NCBI GenBank assembly: GCA_012845835.1
Contig: JABAKD010000002.1
Location: 21,418,274-21,482,273, forward strand
Length of the DNA stretch: 64,000 nt
Reading direction: 5' to 3'
Source of the DNA: Undaria pinnatifida
Lineage: Eukaryota > Sar > Phaeophyceae > Laminariales > Alariaceae
The position numbers and the translations under genes were made by a program. Within the stretch, counting starts at the first letter, position 1. Every line of letters begins with the position of its first letter. Below are positions 34,218-44,288 of this stretch, piece after piece. Below the pieces are notes generated by a model. It worked only from the letters and a program-made list of their open reading frames with translations, was not told where the DNA came from and did no database searches.

Positions 34218-34290
34218 CAGAGTAACTGGAGCCTGTCCTGTGTCCACGAACTTTAATGTTTTGCGAACTAATGTGAGAACAGCAACTATT
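34218..34290 (+). repeat. Dispersed repeat I, copy 1
   Basis: actggagcctgtcctgtgtc, cacgaactt and gaactaatgtgagaacag match copies at 37049, 37860 and 51630, and reversed at 58483 and 58620. Confidence 0.7.
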
Positions 34291-35105
34291 ACTATTACAT
34301 ACAACAATTAATCACAGCTCCTGAACTAGGAGACTCTCGCCCCTCTACCAAGCATGCGAAAAGATTCCGTTTTCATGGTGCTTGAGCTTGGATGGTTGGA
34401 TGTTGATGATTGTGGTTGAATGTATTGTCCAAACAGCGTCACCGGTGGTATGTTAAACAAAATAGTCCGCTGATTCTTTGCGCCAGCGCCAGCGTGGACG
34501 GACGCGAGCGGCTTTGGGGCCTGCATACGAGACTTTGGGTGCTCTATACGAGACACCAAGGCACGACATGCACTCCTACCACGTACAGCGTGCTACGCAA
34601 TACCAAGCATCCCTACCTTTTACGGTCTGCATGTATAATGTGTACCTGGTACAACAACCTGAACGACAGCATAATCCTATACGACGTACTACCTGGTACA
34701 CTGCATACCCACTCGCCGCTCCACATAATACACAATTAATGGCATGCCGTGAAAAAAAAAACCGAAGAAGAAGCCAGTCGGCAGTCTTGATTGACTCACA
34801 CGAGGCTGCTTGTTGTTTGGTGCACCCCCCTCACTCTTCCTCAAGGCAGACCCCGTTATATCCAGACCTTCAAATCTGCATTATTATTATTATAAATGCT
34901 ATTTAATATTAGTAGGAGTACAACGCACGAGCTGCAGTACGCTACAATAATACGAATAGACTACCACTTGACTACCAATATAATTGATGTTGTAAAAAAT
35001 AAAAAAATACTCCTTTATAACTAATTTTCAAGGACGTCAGCCGTGAGTTTGACTCTGTATTCAGCTGTGAGATCGACCAAAAATGTTTTCTGATACAACC
35101 ATTTT
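34291..35105. other. No gene recognised
   Basis: Two plus-strand frames (109 and 142 codons) overlap in different phases and lack motifs. TACCTGGTA words are at 34646 and 34689. The end of this stretch carries a diverged E-like start (gacgtcagccgtgagtttga). Confidence 0.3.
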
Positions 35106-35322
35106 GTAAAAACAAAAATACACCCCAGCTGTGAGATCGAATATTTTGTCGAAACTCATATTTGCAAGCTGGGTGTGATACTCCGATCGCGCGTATTACT
35201 GGACGTGTGTCCTCAGTAAGGATACAGGTCGGCAACTCCGCTTGAAACTACGGTGTAGCTTGTACCAAGGTCAACAGGGTGATGTTAGTCAGTCTGTGCG
35301 CGGAAACGGTAAAACCCGTTTT
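35106..35322 (+). repeat. Dispersed repeat E, copy 2
   Basis: ccccagctgtgagatcgaat, attttgtcgaaactcat, gtgtgatactccgatcgcgc, ggtcggcaactccg, gtcagtctgtgcgcggaaac and gtaaaacccg appear in order. Confidence 0.8.
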
Positions 35323-35422
35323 TTATATACTATAAAAATGAAAATACACTCCAGCTTTTATGTACGAGTACCAGGTACAGGTACCAGGTACCAGAGGTAT
35401 GTACTTGCATTGAATATAATTT

Positions 35423-35900
35423 ATTATAACAATAAAAATACACTCCAGCTGTGAGATCGAATATTTTGTCGAAACTCATTTTTCTTTGCAAGCTGTGTGT
35501 GATGCTCCGATCGCGCGTATTACGGGTTGTGTGTCCTCATTAAGGATATGGGTCGGCGACCCCCCTTGGAACTACAGTGTAGCTATCAGGGTCAACACGG
35601 TAATGTTAGGCAGTCTGTGCGCGGGAACTATAAAACCCGTTTCTGAGGGGGACAAAATCTGACAGCTGTGGAAGGAAATGCATCAGTTTATCAAGTGAAT
35701 CCTGTAAGTCGAATAACCGGTGAGGGGAGGGCGGAGTTTGTAAGGACGTGGGGGCCTGGTTTCGATCAAAAGGGGGGGGGGGGGGGGGGGGGGGGGGCAA
35801 CTCAATTTGTGCGTGGAAACTCTAAATCCTTCAAGGGGATAAATCTGACGGTTTTGGAAAGAATGCACCAGTTTATCATGGGGGAGGGGGGAGGGGGGGG
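35423..35900 (+). repeat. Dispersed repeat E, copy 3 (longest forward copy)
   Basis: It has all landmarks of copy 2, then continues through ggacaaaatctgacagctgt, ggtgaggggagggcgg, cgtgggggcctg and a 25-base G-run at 35773-35797. After that the body repeats partially (tgtgcgtggaaactctaaat). The reversed copy at 50640-51100 follows the same order and also has a homopolymer block at the corresponding place. Confidence 0.85.
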
Positions 35901-35982
35901 GCGGGACGGGCGGGGCAGCTCAATCTGTGCGTGGAAACTATACATCCTTATAGTTTATATAGCAGTCGATCAACGCTACGGT

Positions 35983-36062
35983 AGGGGAGATTGTCTCGTT
36001 TTAGCACTGCCGGGGGTCTAAGCCGCTCTCGCACGAGTGACTCTCTCTGTACCTCACTGACG
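35983..36062 (-). mobile_element. MITE-like element H, copy 6
   Basis: ctacggtaggggagatt at the left, and ctcgcacgagtgactctctc with gtacctcactgacgaa at the right, the reverse of the 8.5 kb copy. Confidence 0.55.
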
Positions 36063-36221
36063 AAACGACTTTACCCTGACACTAGATGTGCTTGTCGCAG
36101 CGCGGTGTAATAGAGTGTCAGTATATCTGGCAATAGATTCGGTAAAAAAACTATTGCGCAGTTGCGGATTCACCCCGCGAAGTTAGAGTAGCACCCAACA
36201 GAGCTTAACACCGCAATGAAT

Positions 36222-36325
36222 GTAACAGGAGGGGGTGTTACTCGCGCGCTCGACTCCGGGCCACTGCAAAAAAAGACCCCCCCCCGAAAAAAAAAAAGAA
36301 TCCTATCGTAGCATTATTAATCAGT
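36222..36325 (+). mobile_element. MITE-like element H, copy 7
   Basis: gtgttactcgcgcgctcgac, a C-run and an A-run, then cctatcgtagcattatt. Confidence 0.45.
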
Positions 36326-36706
36326 GCCTGGTCCAAAAATTTATTCTGAATGAACGTCTCTTGGTTGGTTTGAGAGTCGATATCGGTGTTCGTTACTTAT
36401 TAGGCGATCCGCGGGTCCCTTCGCTGACGACGGGTGAGAGCGCTGGCACCACCCCTCCACGAAACACTCCTCTTTTGTCCCTGGGCACCAAATTGCAACC
36501 CTCGCTCGGACCCTGTTCAAAACTTGCTTCCTATTATTGTTCCTACAAGCGTAAGAAACGGCATCATTGTCCCTATAAACCTCTCTCAAAGAATGAATAA
36601 TAATGATAATAAAAATAAGGAAACGCGTCTGTTTCCCTTTAATCCCAGCCATCTCCATCTTGGAGTTCAAACTGCATGGCCACTGCGATATATACTGGTA
36701 TACTAT

Positions 36707-37025
36707 CGTTCGCCCCGATGGCGTATCAGGTTATTATCCTCGAGCCTGGTATAGGTCAGTTTCGTGAGTTCGAGCCCAGCCGAGTGCATACATACTCGAA
36801 TGAATTCGTTGGGACTTTTTCTTGTGCACAACAAATTGACTTGTGGAAAGCGCGAGAGCGTGAGTTAGCAACACTCGATGAAAAATCGGCGAGCAGTGGG
36901 ATTGCTGAACCCTATGCGCGATAAAAATTAAAGGCAAGAACCGGGGGAGAGAAGGGACGACACCTGTGACCACGGCTTGCCCAGAAGCTGGAAAGTAAGA
37001 GTGTGAGAAAAAAATAACCAAAAAA
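36707..37025 (+). mobile_element. SINE-A copy 2
   Basis: The head gttcgccccgatggcgtatc has an A-box-like TGGCGTATCAGG and a B-box-like GAGTTCGAGCCC. Body landmarks are acttgtggaaagcgcgagag, cagtgggattgctgaaccct and gcaagaaccgggggaga, followed by cctgtgaccacggcttg and an A-rich tail to about 37040. A direct neighbour is repeat I. Confidence 0.85.
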
Positions 37026-37048
37026 ATAATAAAAAATCATGCAGAGTG

Positions 37049-37112
37049 ACTGGAGCCTGTCCTGTGACCACGGACGGACTTGGTTATGCGAGTTGATGTT
37101 AGAACAACAACA
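37049..37112 (+). repeat. Dispersed repeat I, copy 2
   Basis: ctggagcctgtcctgtgacc, acggacggacttggttatg and gttagaacaacaaca lie directly downstream of the SINE-A tail. Confidence 0.75.
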
Positions 37113-37253
37113 TAATAATAACAACACCAGGTAGCATGTAGTATTACGAGTATATACTCCCGAGTATAAAATAAGTCGGTTTCTAGTACTCCTCATGCCC
37201 TTCCCACTCTGTTGTTATACTCGTATGTATTATTGATATATATATAGTATCAC

Positions 37254-37555
37254 ACACAGCTTGCAAAGATGAGTTTCGACGAAATCTTCGATCTCACAGC
37301 TGGAGTGTATTTTAATTTTTATAATATATATTTAGACTATAGGAGCGCAAATGGTATATTATAAAAATTAAAACACACTCCAGCTGTGAGATCGAATATT
37401 TTGTCGAAACCCATCTTTGCAAGCTGTGTGCAGTGTGTGATACTCCGATCGCGCGTATTACGGGTTGTGTGTCCTCATTAAGGATATAGGTCGGCGACTC
37501 CCCTCTTGAAACTAATAATACAACAGCAGTGTAGCTATCAGAGGGTCAATTGATT
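37254..37555. repeat. Two repeat E copies head to head (inverted repeat)
   Basis: The left arm (37254-37327) is the reverse complement of the start of the right arm (37355 onward). cttgcaaagatgagtttcga on the left mirrors aaacccatctttgcaagct on the right. The spacer is about 27 bp and contains TAGACTATA (37333). The right copy continues as a full E to about 37555. Confidence 0.85.
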
Positions 37556-37859
37556 TAGGAGCAATTAATATAGTCCATAGGAGCAAGCGCGGTCCGGTCC
37601 GGTTCCGATTATATATTGTTCTTCGCCTGATCAAGCAGTCTTCTCCTCCTACTACTACTGCGTACCCGGTATGTATCATACGGCAGCAGTACTCGCAGTA
37701 GTAGCTAGATCTACATATAGACTATATCATACATACAGTCTCTCATGGCACACTCAATAGGAATCCGTACCCGTTGTACATACCAGCCGGAGCACATAAA
37801 AGTGGAACCATTTTTACTACGTACCACGCGCACGTATAGCACACACAGACAGACGTATA

Positions 37860-37925
37860 TCTGGAGCCTGTCCTGTGACCACGGACTTGATTATGCGAGT
37901 TAATGTGAGAACAACAACATATCTG
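37860..37925 (+). repeat. Dispersed repeat I, copy 3
   Basis: ctggagcctgtcctgtgacc, acggacttgattatgcgag and ttaatgtgagaacaacaaca. Confidence 0.8.
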
Positions 37926-38420
37926 TACGTAGACCACGAGGAGGCGTGGCAAAAATGTTTTTAGAAATGAAAGCAAGTTAAATGCGATGTAGTCCTGGTC
38001 CCCTGTGGTATGACCAAAGCAACGCTGGAGCGGCGAGACATGTGTACAGCAGTTGTTGTGGCTTGCCAAGGGGCGGCTCTGCGTCTACTCGTACACGTGG
38101 ACAGCGTAGTAGAGACAGAGAACCGGGATGGAGCCTTGAATGTATACACCAGGGGTACTGCAGTTTTAGGCATGCACGAGCGATACGTATCGCATCTTGC
38201 ACCGCACACAGCAAGACTACACGGCTACATAAAAAGGAGGGGAAGCGGAGTGGTGTCGACTGCTTCCGCTCGCGGGACTGTTGCCCGTGAAAGATCCCGG
38301 TTTTACTTTTATTATTTTTGTTACGATGTCTTTTTTTCAAGCTCGGATTTTGGATGTCGGATTCGATTCTTCTCTCACTCCAGGTACGAGGTACTTTACA
38401 TTGTACAGCGGCGGCGGCAG

Positions 38421-38422
38421 CA

Positions 38423-38453
<31 letters not shown>

Positions 38454-38460
38454 TGCTGTT
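38421..38460 (+). repeat. (CTG)n microsatellite
   Basis: About thirteen CTG units with one GTT change. It encodes poly-Ala, poly-Cys or poly-Leu depending on frame. Confidence 0.95.
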
Positions 38461-38744
38461 GTGCTCGCGCGTAGTGGTAGGTGTACTGGCATAACAGCAA
38501 GGGGTGAGGGGGGCTGTGCGGCCGCTTCGCCGAAGACGATACACGCACATGCTACGCGATCGATTTTGATTCGATCACACATACAACTCGTACAGAGCTG
38601 TGATGCTATCAACAAAGATAAACGACACGCATGTACCAGGTATTTTTTATATTTACTACTGTAGTTTATGTAGATGATGGATACTACGGGCATTGCTGCT
38701 GTAGTAGTCTATGTAGTGGATGGTAGATTGATATGCACACTTGT

Positions 38745-38885
38745 ACAGGGTGGTTGTTTCAAAGACCACCACGCTCTTGGCTGGCACGGTCCGCTTGGCC
38801 ACCATCTCGATCGTCCTGGCTGCGGGCCTCGGCACCGGCGTCATCAGCGCCCCAAGCGCTATTTCCTCACACACACGCGCACACA
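38745..38885. CDS. Compact coding-like segment, strand undecided
   Basis: The minus strand reads EEIALGALMTPVPRPAART and then IEMVAKRTVPAKSVVVFET. The plus strand reads TTTLLAGTVRLATISIVLAA and then GLGTGVISAPSAISS, which would be a membrane helix. Both have G- or C-rich third positions. The plus reading is preceded by an acceptor-like cacttgtacag at 38750, and the minus reading by a GT-rich run ending in gag. No family is recognised. Only one strand can be the gene. Confidence 0.25.
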
Positions 38886-38978
38886 CCAGAAACCCATCAC
38901 AGCAGCTGAGATGCCGTGTATAGCAAGCAACTCCCCCCGGAACCAAGTAAAGCAGGAGAACTATGAAAATGGGTACCG

Positions 38979-39152
38979 ATGTATCTTGTCGGCTGGCCCT
39001 ATGCTCCCGCTTCCCCTGGCAAGGTTGTACTGCTGCTGACTGGCGGCGGTAAATATGGTTTTGCGGTACCGACAGCAGTATACGGTATACGTACGCCGTA
39101 CGTCGCCCCAAATCACCCACATTATAAACATTTTCAAACGTCGAAACGTTAG
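38979..39152 (+). CDS. Possible 57-residue small protein, unknown
   Basis: An ATG-started frame of 58 codons including TAG. The sequence is protein-like, with a hydrophobic strand followed by a glycine turn (KVVLLLTGGGKYGF) and then aromatic and proline-rich residues (YGIRTPYVAPNHPHY). The glycine turn recalls nucleotide-binding loops but does not fit the P-loop pattern. It lies just upstream of the better exon pair at 39258-39612 and may be an upstream exon of that gene in a different phase. Confidence 0.25.
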   Translation: MYLVGWPYAPASPGKVVLLLTGGGKYGFAVPTAVYGIRTPYVAPNHPHYKHFQTSKR

Positions 39153-39257
39153 GTATTCCGCCGCAAATACGGTCGTTTCCTTCTATTGCGCCGCGTTTCT
39201 CCTCCTCCGTCGCTGTGCACTATCCACGCTACCCTTACCTCGAACGCGCTTGTACAG

Positions 39258-39612
39258 GAGCCGTGCCCCCTATAGACGAGACCGCTCCGAACGCCAAGCA
39301 ACAAAGATGTTGGAGAGGGCGCCGTTCCGAAGGAAGGGCTGGATGAAGTTGGTGAGTGCGGGCCGCCGCTTTACCAACAGCAGCGGCGTCTACTGCTGCT
39401 TTTGCTGCTGCTGCTGCTGCTGCTGTGTGTGTTGCGTGTGGTGTGCGTTCTCTACATTGCACCCGCTCTTTCTACGCATCGACATCCAGCATACCCAGTG
39501 TCCGTGCCGACTCGTCATTCTAGAGAGAAATACCCGTACACTCTCTAGAGTCACGAACTACATGTCAGACATCACTCTTAGACACATCGCAAGAAGAGCA
39601 GCAATGAGATAG
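39258..39612 (+). CDS. Candidate last two exons of an unknown gene
   Basis: Exon 39258-39351 has a strong acceptor (cgcgcttgtacag) and a strong donor (ttg|gtgagtg). It encodes a very basic stretch, SRAPYRRDRSERQATKMLER and then APFRRKGWMKL. A second acceptor (ctacgcatcgacatccag) opens exon 39490-39612, which continues in the same phase with VILERNTRTLSRVTNYMSD and ends RRAAMR at TAG. The 138-bp intron contains a TGC-repeat and would encode only poly-Cys if retained. Phase compatibility is partly automatic, because the whole 39055-39612 stretch is open. No family is recognised. Confidence 0.35.
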
Positions 39613-39629
39613 TACCGCCAAATACGACA

Positions 39630-39745
39630 GTGAAAAACGCCACCTTGTGAGTTCGACGAAAAATGATTGGTGCTCAGTGCTCTGCCCTGTACGCAAGCTG
39701 CGTGATGCATCGGTTGCGCGTGTACTTCCTTCGCGAATAACAATA
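39630..39745 (+). repeat. Dispersed repeat E, diverged copy
   Basis: gtgagttcgacgaaaaatga, then cgcaagctgcgtgatgcatc and ggttgcgcgtgtacttcc follow the E order with many changes. Confidence 0.45.
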
Positions 39746-39881
39746 CGAGAACAGGCCTACGCACCTGCTGGGCACCACACACTGCATGCACGCTACAATA
39801 ATACGGGTACACACTACAGCCCTACAGTACACCGAAGTAGGAGGTATAGGAGTGCGTGTTTGGCATCGCGTGCCAATACTC

Positions 39882-40064
39882 CGGTCTCCTGCACTACTTG
39901 CTTTTTGTGTGGAAGCTTATGAAAGCTTCCGTGCAAGCTTCCACCGCTTCCATGGAAGCTTTCATGGAAGCTTCCGTAGAAGCTTCATGGAAGATATGGA
40001 AGCTTCCACGCAAAAAAACAAAACGCAAGCTTCCACCGGTCTCCTGCACCTCTTGCTTTTGGCC
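39882..40064 (+). mobile_element. Palindromic-array cassette, short copy related to PA1
   Basis: A 183-bp unit is flanked by the perfect 9-bp direct repeat CCAATACTC (39873-39881 and 40065-40073). Its left end, ggtctcctgcactacttgc, then a spacer, then tgtggaagcttatgaaagct, matches the minus strand of the PA1 right end. A second copy of ggtctcctgcac-ctcttgc lies in direct orientation at 40037, near its right end. The interior is a short run of the AAGCTTCC / CCATGG palindromes. It appears to be a short sibling of PA1 in the opposite orientation. Confidence 0.8.
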
Positions 40065-40073
40065 CCAATACTC

Positions 40074-40983
40074 GTACGAAAGACCGACCATTGAATTTGC
40101 ATTCTACAGAGGGCGACTCCTCCTGCGAGGTACCTGATACACACATGTTTCTCCGAATTTTCGGTGATTCCACGGAATGCGGAACTCCCGTGGCCGTGAC
40201 GGGCCAACGAGCCAACGAGTGGATACGATAAAAACTGTTGTTCTCGAAGCTGACGTCAAGGTCTCTTGGTGACTCTAGTAGGCTACTGGGTAGTGCCATT
40301 GTCCTATACAACAACCCTCGTCGAAACACGAGCAGGAGACAGGAGACCCATACACACCCGGGTAATATACACTTCGTCCGAGCATGCATGTAATTTATAC
40401 ACATGTTCCGTTGTTGGCCCGAACGCACGTGGAGCCTCTGGGAACGAATATGCTGCGGTATAACCTACATAGGCCGCACTCACTCACAGTTATTCATATT
40501 TACCCTGAGGCATTCCGATTCCAAACCTCGCCGACGCTAAGCGAAATCATTACACAAGCAGGCAGCAATTGAGAGCATTTATATGTGCCCTACCCCGCTT
40601 TCTTTGTCCTTGAGCTCTTACTGCTGAATGCTGGCATGATAACTCCTCAGAATCCTACGCACGAGGTACGAGGATGAATCTCAGGTTCAGAGCGTTTTTT
40701 CAGAGCGATGTTTGTTGTTGGTATCATAAGCGATAGCGGTGCCTGTCGCGTCGGTTTCGCTTATTCTGTCAGCAACGTCGAAGACGTGGGCGGAGAACTG
40801 ACTGAAAGTTACGTGACGAGATCATATCATGTCCTCTATCTTCTACGATACCGGTAAGGCGCCTTATAAGAGAGCGGCACCTTACCGTTTTTTCGGGAAA
40901 ATGGTTGATATACTCTTTAAATTATGTATACCCCAACCCTACCCCTAACCCCAACCCAATGAAACGCAACCAACTAATGTAGG
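40074..40983. other. No gene recognised
   Basis: Short frames only. Near 40931-40956 there is a degraded CCCTAA-like run (ccccaaccctacccctaacc). Confidence 0.4.
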
Positions 40984-41140
40984 GTGAACCCCCCTTCGTC
41001 TCGTACACAGTGTGCGTCAACCATCGTCTCCGACAAAGTATTAGACTCTACTGTTCTGCGACAGAAATGGCAAAATCTGGCCAACGCTTTTTTTCTGACC
41101 GTTGGGGAGTTGCTTCTCGGCTCGGGGAATGCCATTTTTG

Positions 41141-41151
41141 TAGTAGTAGTC

Positions 41152-41183
<32 letters not shown>
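41141..41183 (+). repeat. (TAG)n microsatellite
   Basis: About fourteen TAG units, one of them changed to TCG, directly left of element F copy 2. Confidence 0.95.
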
Positions 41184-41184
<1 letters not shown>

Positions 41185-41187
41185 TCC

Positions 41188-41489
41188 GAGTCATCTCTCT
41201 ATAGTGCGGTAGGGGTATACCGGTTTTTGGCATTTTTCCTCTCTGGCCCCGGTTGACCTCTTCAAGTGAGGAGGAACTACCGGTTAGTCTGATATGCTTT
41301 CGAGTGTGCACATATTTCTTCTTTGGAATTCTACACTAGGACACTATTAATAGCGCGCAGAAGCGTTGGTCGCATTGCGCGAACGAACGCCTTCTTCAGA
41401 ATCATGCTTCGGGAGATGTACCGAGCCCCTTGTGTTAGCAGGGGCTCAGAAACTCTCGCTGCCCCTGCCCCTCCCGTGGGATGATTCTT
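41188..41489. mobile_element. MITE-like element F, copy 2
   Basis: Left end gagtcatc, then after a short disruption gcggtagggg. Internal gaggaactaccggttagt and gcgaacgaacgccttctt. Right end ctcccgtgggatgattc. It has the same order as 3538-3792. Confidence 0.65.
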
Positions 41490-41592
41490 GACCCTTTGCA
41501 CCAGGATAATCGTGTGATACCGAGGGCTTGTTCACTTTCGTTTTTTTCAAAATCCGTTCTTCTTTTGTGCGTGACACTTTGCGACAAAAAAA

Positions 41593-41895
41593 CAAATAGG
41601 GTAGAGGTGTACCACTTTTTTTTTCTTCCGGCTTTCAAATGAGGAACCCTCTCTTTATATACCTAACCCAAAAACTGATGTGCCGACCGAGCAATCTGGA
41701 AGCGGTCAACATGTTCCGAAGAACAAACCCGTGGGCCCAGGTACGAAGAAAAAAAGCCGTTTATTTACGAAACTCGAGAAAAATGGCACGTTCCGCGACG
41801 ATTTTGGGTTTTAAGGAGCGCCTCTTCTTATTCAGGAACTACTCTCGGCAAAAAGAAAGCGTTATTAATAGTACCTGTGCCGAAGCAAGCGTAAT
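41593..41895 (+). mobile_element. MITE-like element D, copy 4
   Basis: gggtagaggtgtaccac and the T-run at the left, cgtgggcccaggtacg and cgacgattttgggttttaag internally, and a diverged right end (tgccgaagcaagcgtaa). Confidence 0.6.
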
Positions 41896-41997
41896 TTCGT
41901 GATTTCGTCCTTTCGAGGTTCTCATGCGAGGAGCTTGAGAAGAGAGCTGGTGCGCTCGGCCGCCTTGTGGTGTTAAAGTGGTGTTAAAGCCTTGACA

Positions 41998-42062
41998 ACT
42001 GGCATCCCCTTTTTTTTACAAAATCACTTGAAGTTAGTATAGGGAGGGATTGGGGGGGCCTC
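41998..42062 (-). repeat. Short dispersed repeat G, copy 3
   Basis: aaaatcacttgaagttagta and tagggagggattgggggg are the reverse of copies 1 and 2. Confidence 0.55.
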
Positions 42063-42532
42063 CTCTCTGCGCTGTTCGTCGTTGAAAAGAACAGCGGTTA
42101 CTACGAATGAGATAAAACTAGCTGCCTGCTGACTAGCTAGCTGGTCATGACCAGAGGCGCCATAGATATTGGCCTGGTGTAACTCCTTACGGCCAGAAGT
42201 ATATCCTCCGAACGAACGAACCCCCCTCGGACTAACTTAGTACCGCGCTTGGAGACGGAGTCAATCCCAATATTTCTGACGTTAGTGTGGTACTGAGTGA
42301 GTGCACCACAGAAGTTCCCGGCGTGTGTCTTGGAAGGAGCCGCCCGTTAAGCCGCGTGTTTTGTTTCGCGCGACAAGCTTTTAGGATAACTCCACATCCA
42401 CCGGTGCGCGACCGGCTTCAGAAAACAAGCCATTACATACAGTAAGAATTGGTTGTCGAGGCAAAAAACAAATCATCCATACTCGCACCCCCCCTTCCCC
42501 CTCCAACCCCCACCCCCTCCTCGCTCCGCAAC
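42063..42532. other. No gene recognised
   Basis: Ordinary sequence ending in a C-rich run at 42487-42522. Confidence 0.4.
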
Positions 42533-42540
42533 AAAATCGT

Positions 42541-43253
42541 AACGTAGTAACGGGTTTTGGGTTCTGTGGACCTTATTGCCTGTTTTGTAAACTGTTTTTA
42601 AGTGTGTTTTGTGATGTGATCCTGTCTCGCATGGGACCTCGCGGACTCCCGTAGGTGTATCGTAGGACTCCACGGGTTCCCATCGCGGCATCCCACAGCA
42701 CCTTACGGGACTCCTTATGGGACCCTGTGAGATCCCGCGGGCATCCCGCGGAATTGCCCTCCATGGGAGTGCCCACAATAACCCCCCACCCCCCCCCCGG
42801 TAGTTCCCATGGGAGTTCCCATGGACCCCACGTCACACGTTGTCCCACGAGTTGCTACGGGTTCCAAGGAGACCCCACGAAAATCCCACGAGGTCCCGAA
42901 ATTGGATTTTTTTTCCGTCGACTTAGTTCCATCGACTAACCCCAACCTGTACCACCTAGCCCTCCCTAACCCTGCGGGACCCCGTGTGAGCATCCTACGG
43001 CATCCCTTAGGATCGCAAGAGTGTCCAGGGTTCCCGCGGTAGCTTGCGCGTGAGTCCACATGGGATCCCGCGACATCCCGCGAAACCTCAGCTGGGGTAT
43101 GGTGCCGCCGGGTCCCACCCGTGAATTCGTGGGAGGCCGTGGGTTCCCACATGGAAAGCCCCGGGATTCCATGTGGGAGTCGGCTGCATCTAGTGGAATC
43201 CCGTGGCATCCCATGGGACTTCCCACGGGCATCAAAACCCGCTATTAGGAATG
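42541..43253. mobile_element. Palindromic-array cassette PA4
   Basis: A 713-bp stretch dense in CCCRYGGG and GGATCCC palindromes at 10-12 bp spacing (cccgcgggcatcccgcgg, cccatgggagttcccatgg). It is bounded by a near-perfect 8-bp direct repeat, AAAATCGT at 42533-42540 and AAAATCAT at 43254-43261. The ends form an inverted pair, tagtaacgggttttg on the left and, on the minus strand of the right end, aatagcgggttttg. Around 42900-42980 the array is interrupted by unrelated sequence with weak CCCTAA-like words. Confidence 0.6.
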
Positions 43254-43261
43254 AAAATCAT

Positions 43262-44099
43262 TGGCCGCTGGGCATGATTTCACAATCAGTTTTTCAAATG
43301 TAGCGTTTCCAAGAACTCGAGCCGCAGTTTCTTACTGGGTTGTTTCCTGAAAAGTCTGTACGAGTACTGCCTACAGAGTAGTACCCGTACGTTCCCGGCA
43401 CATTCCGACTTTCGAGGTTTTGTTTTGCCCGCTTGTTTGCGTGCCGGTATGCGCTGTGCACGCCGGCCGCGTACAAGTACGAAGTTACACGACACTGCCA
43501 CATAAGGAACTGTCGTAAAATGATGCGATTTTCCCTCTCGGGATCTCTGTTCAACGATATTGTGCTAGCAGAATGAACGGAACGCCCGCAACTAGAAGCA
43601 TCCGCGCGTTTTTCCTCTTCGCACTTGATTGTGGTTGTCGACTAATATAACACTAATGTATCACTACACCGGTACTTCAACTTCAAGCCGGCCACCTTTT
43701 TCATGCTCGATTTGTTACGATTATGTTCGTCACACCCTCTCAAATCTTCGCTTATACCTGGTGCAATTATTTTAAGTGTGTGTTTTGTGTATACTGCTTT
43801 CTTCCACATTCAAATTCTGGTGTCACATGCTTTGGGCAATATTTGAAGGCAGATACATACAGTAAGTTTTCATCAAGGCAGATATGTGTACGCACCTTGG
43901 TTGGCTAAGGGGTATGCTATAAGCGGCTCGATCAACCTACGGCAGTTGAGTCTTTCCAAGCCACAGCACCCCAATCCGGCCGAATCAACCTAGAGTATTT
44001 CCAAGCACAGCGTCCACGCCGGCCGAGTCAATTTCAAAGGTCACGGCATCCAAGCACAGGTCACCGCCCTCGCGTTTAGATTCTGGATCGGGTTCGGCT
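43262..44099. other. No gene recognised
   Basis: Short frames only. A ggccgagtca/ggccgaatca block recurs near 43975 and 44020. Confidence 0.35.
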
Positions 44100-44288
44100 T
44101 CAGGTTCGAGTTCTAGTCGGATGGTCGGCGTTAGGCAGCACGACCAAAAACCCCTTTAAATATTTACTATCAAGCTTCAAATAGGACTCTACCAAGCGTT
44201 TCGACTTGCTACAGAGCATACGCAACCAGGCATTTATCTCGCACCATGCCGCCTTTGCACGCTTTAAGCACGGCCTATTCGAGTGCAT
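44100..44288 (-). CDS. Possible 62-residue basic protein or exon, unknown
   Basis: The minus-strand frame starts at ATG and ends at TGA. The composition is that of a helical, Lys/Leu-rich peptide (AAWCEINAWLRMLCSKSKRL, VESYLKLDSKYLKGFLVVL). No splice signal is needed. No family is recognised, and the length alone is not significant. Confidence 0.25.
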   Translation of the reverse strand: MHSNRPCLKRAKAAWCEINAWLRMLCSKSKRLVESYLKLDSKYLKGFLVVLPNADHPTRTRT

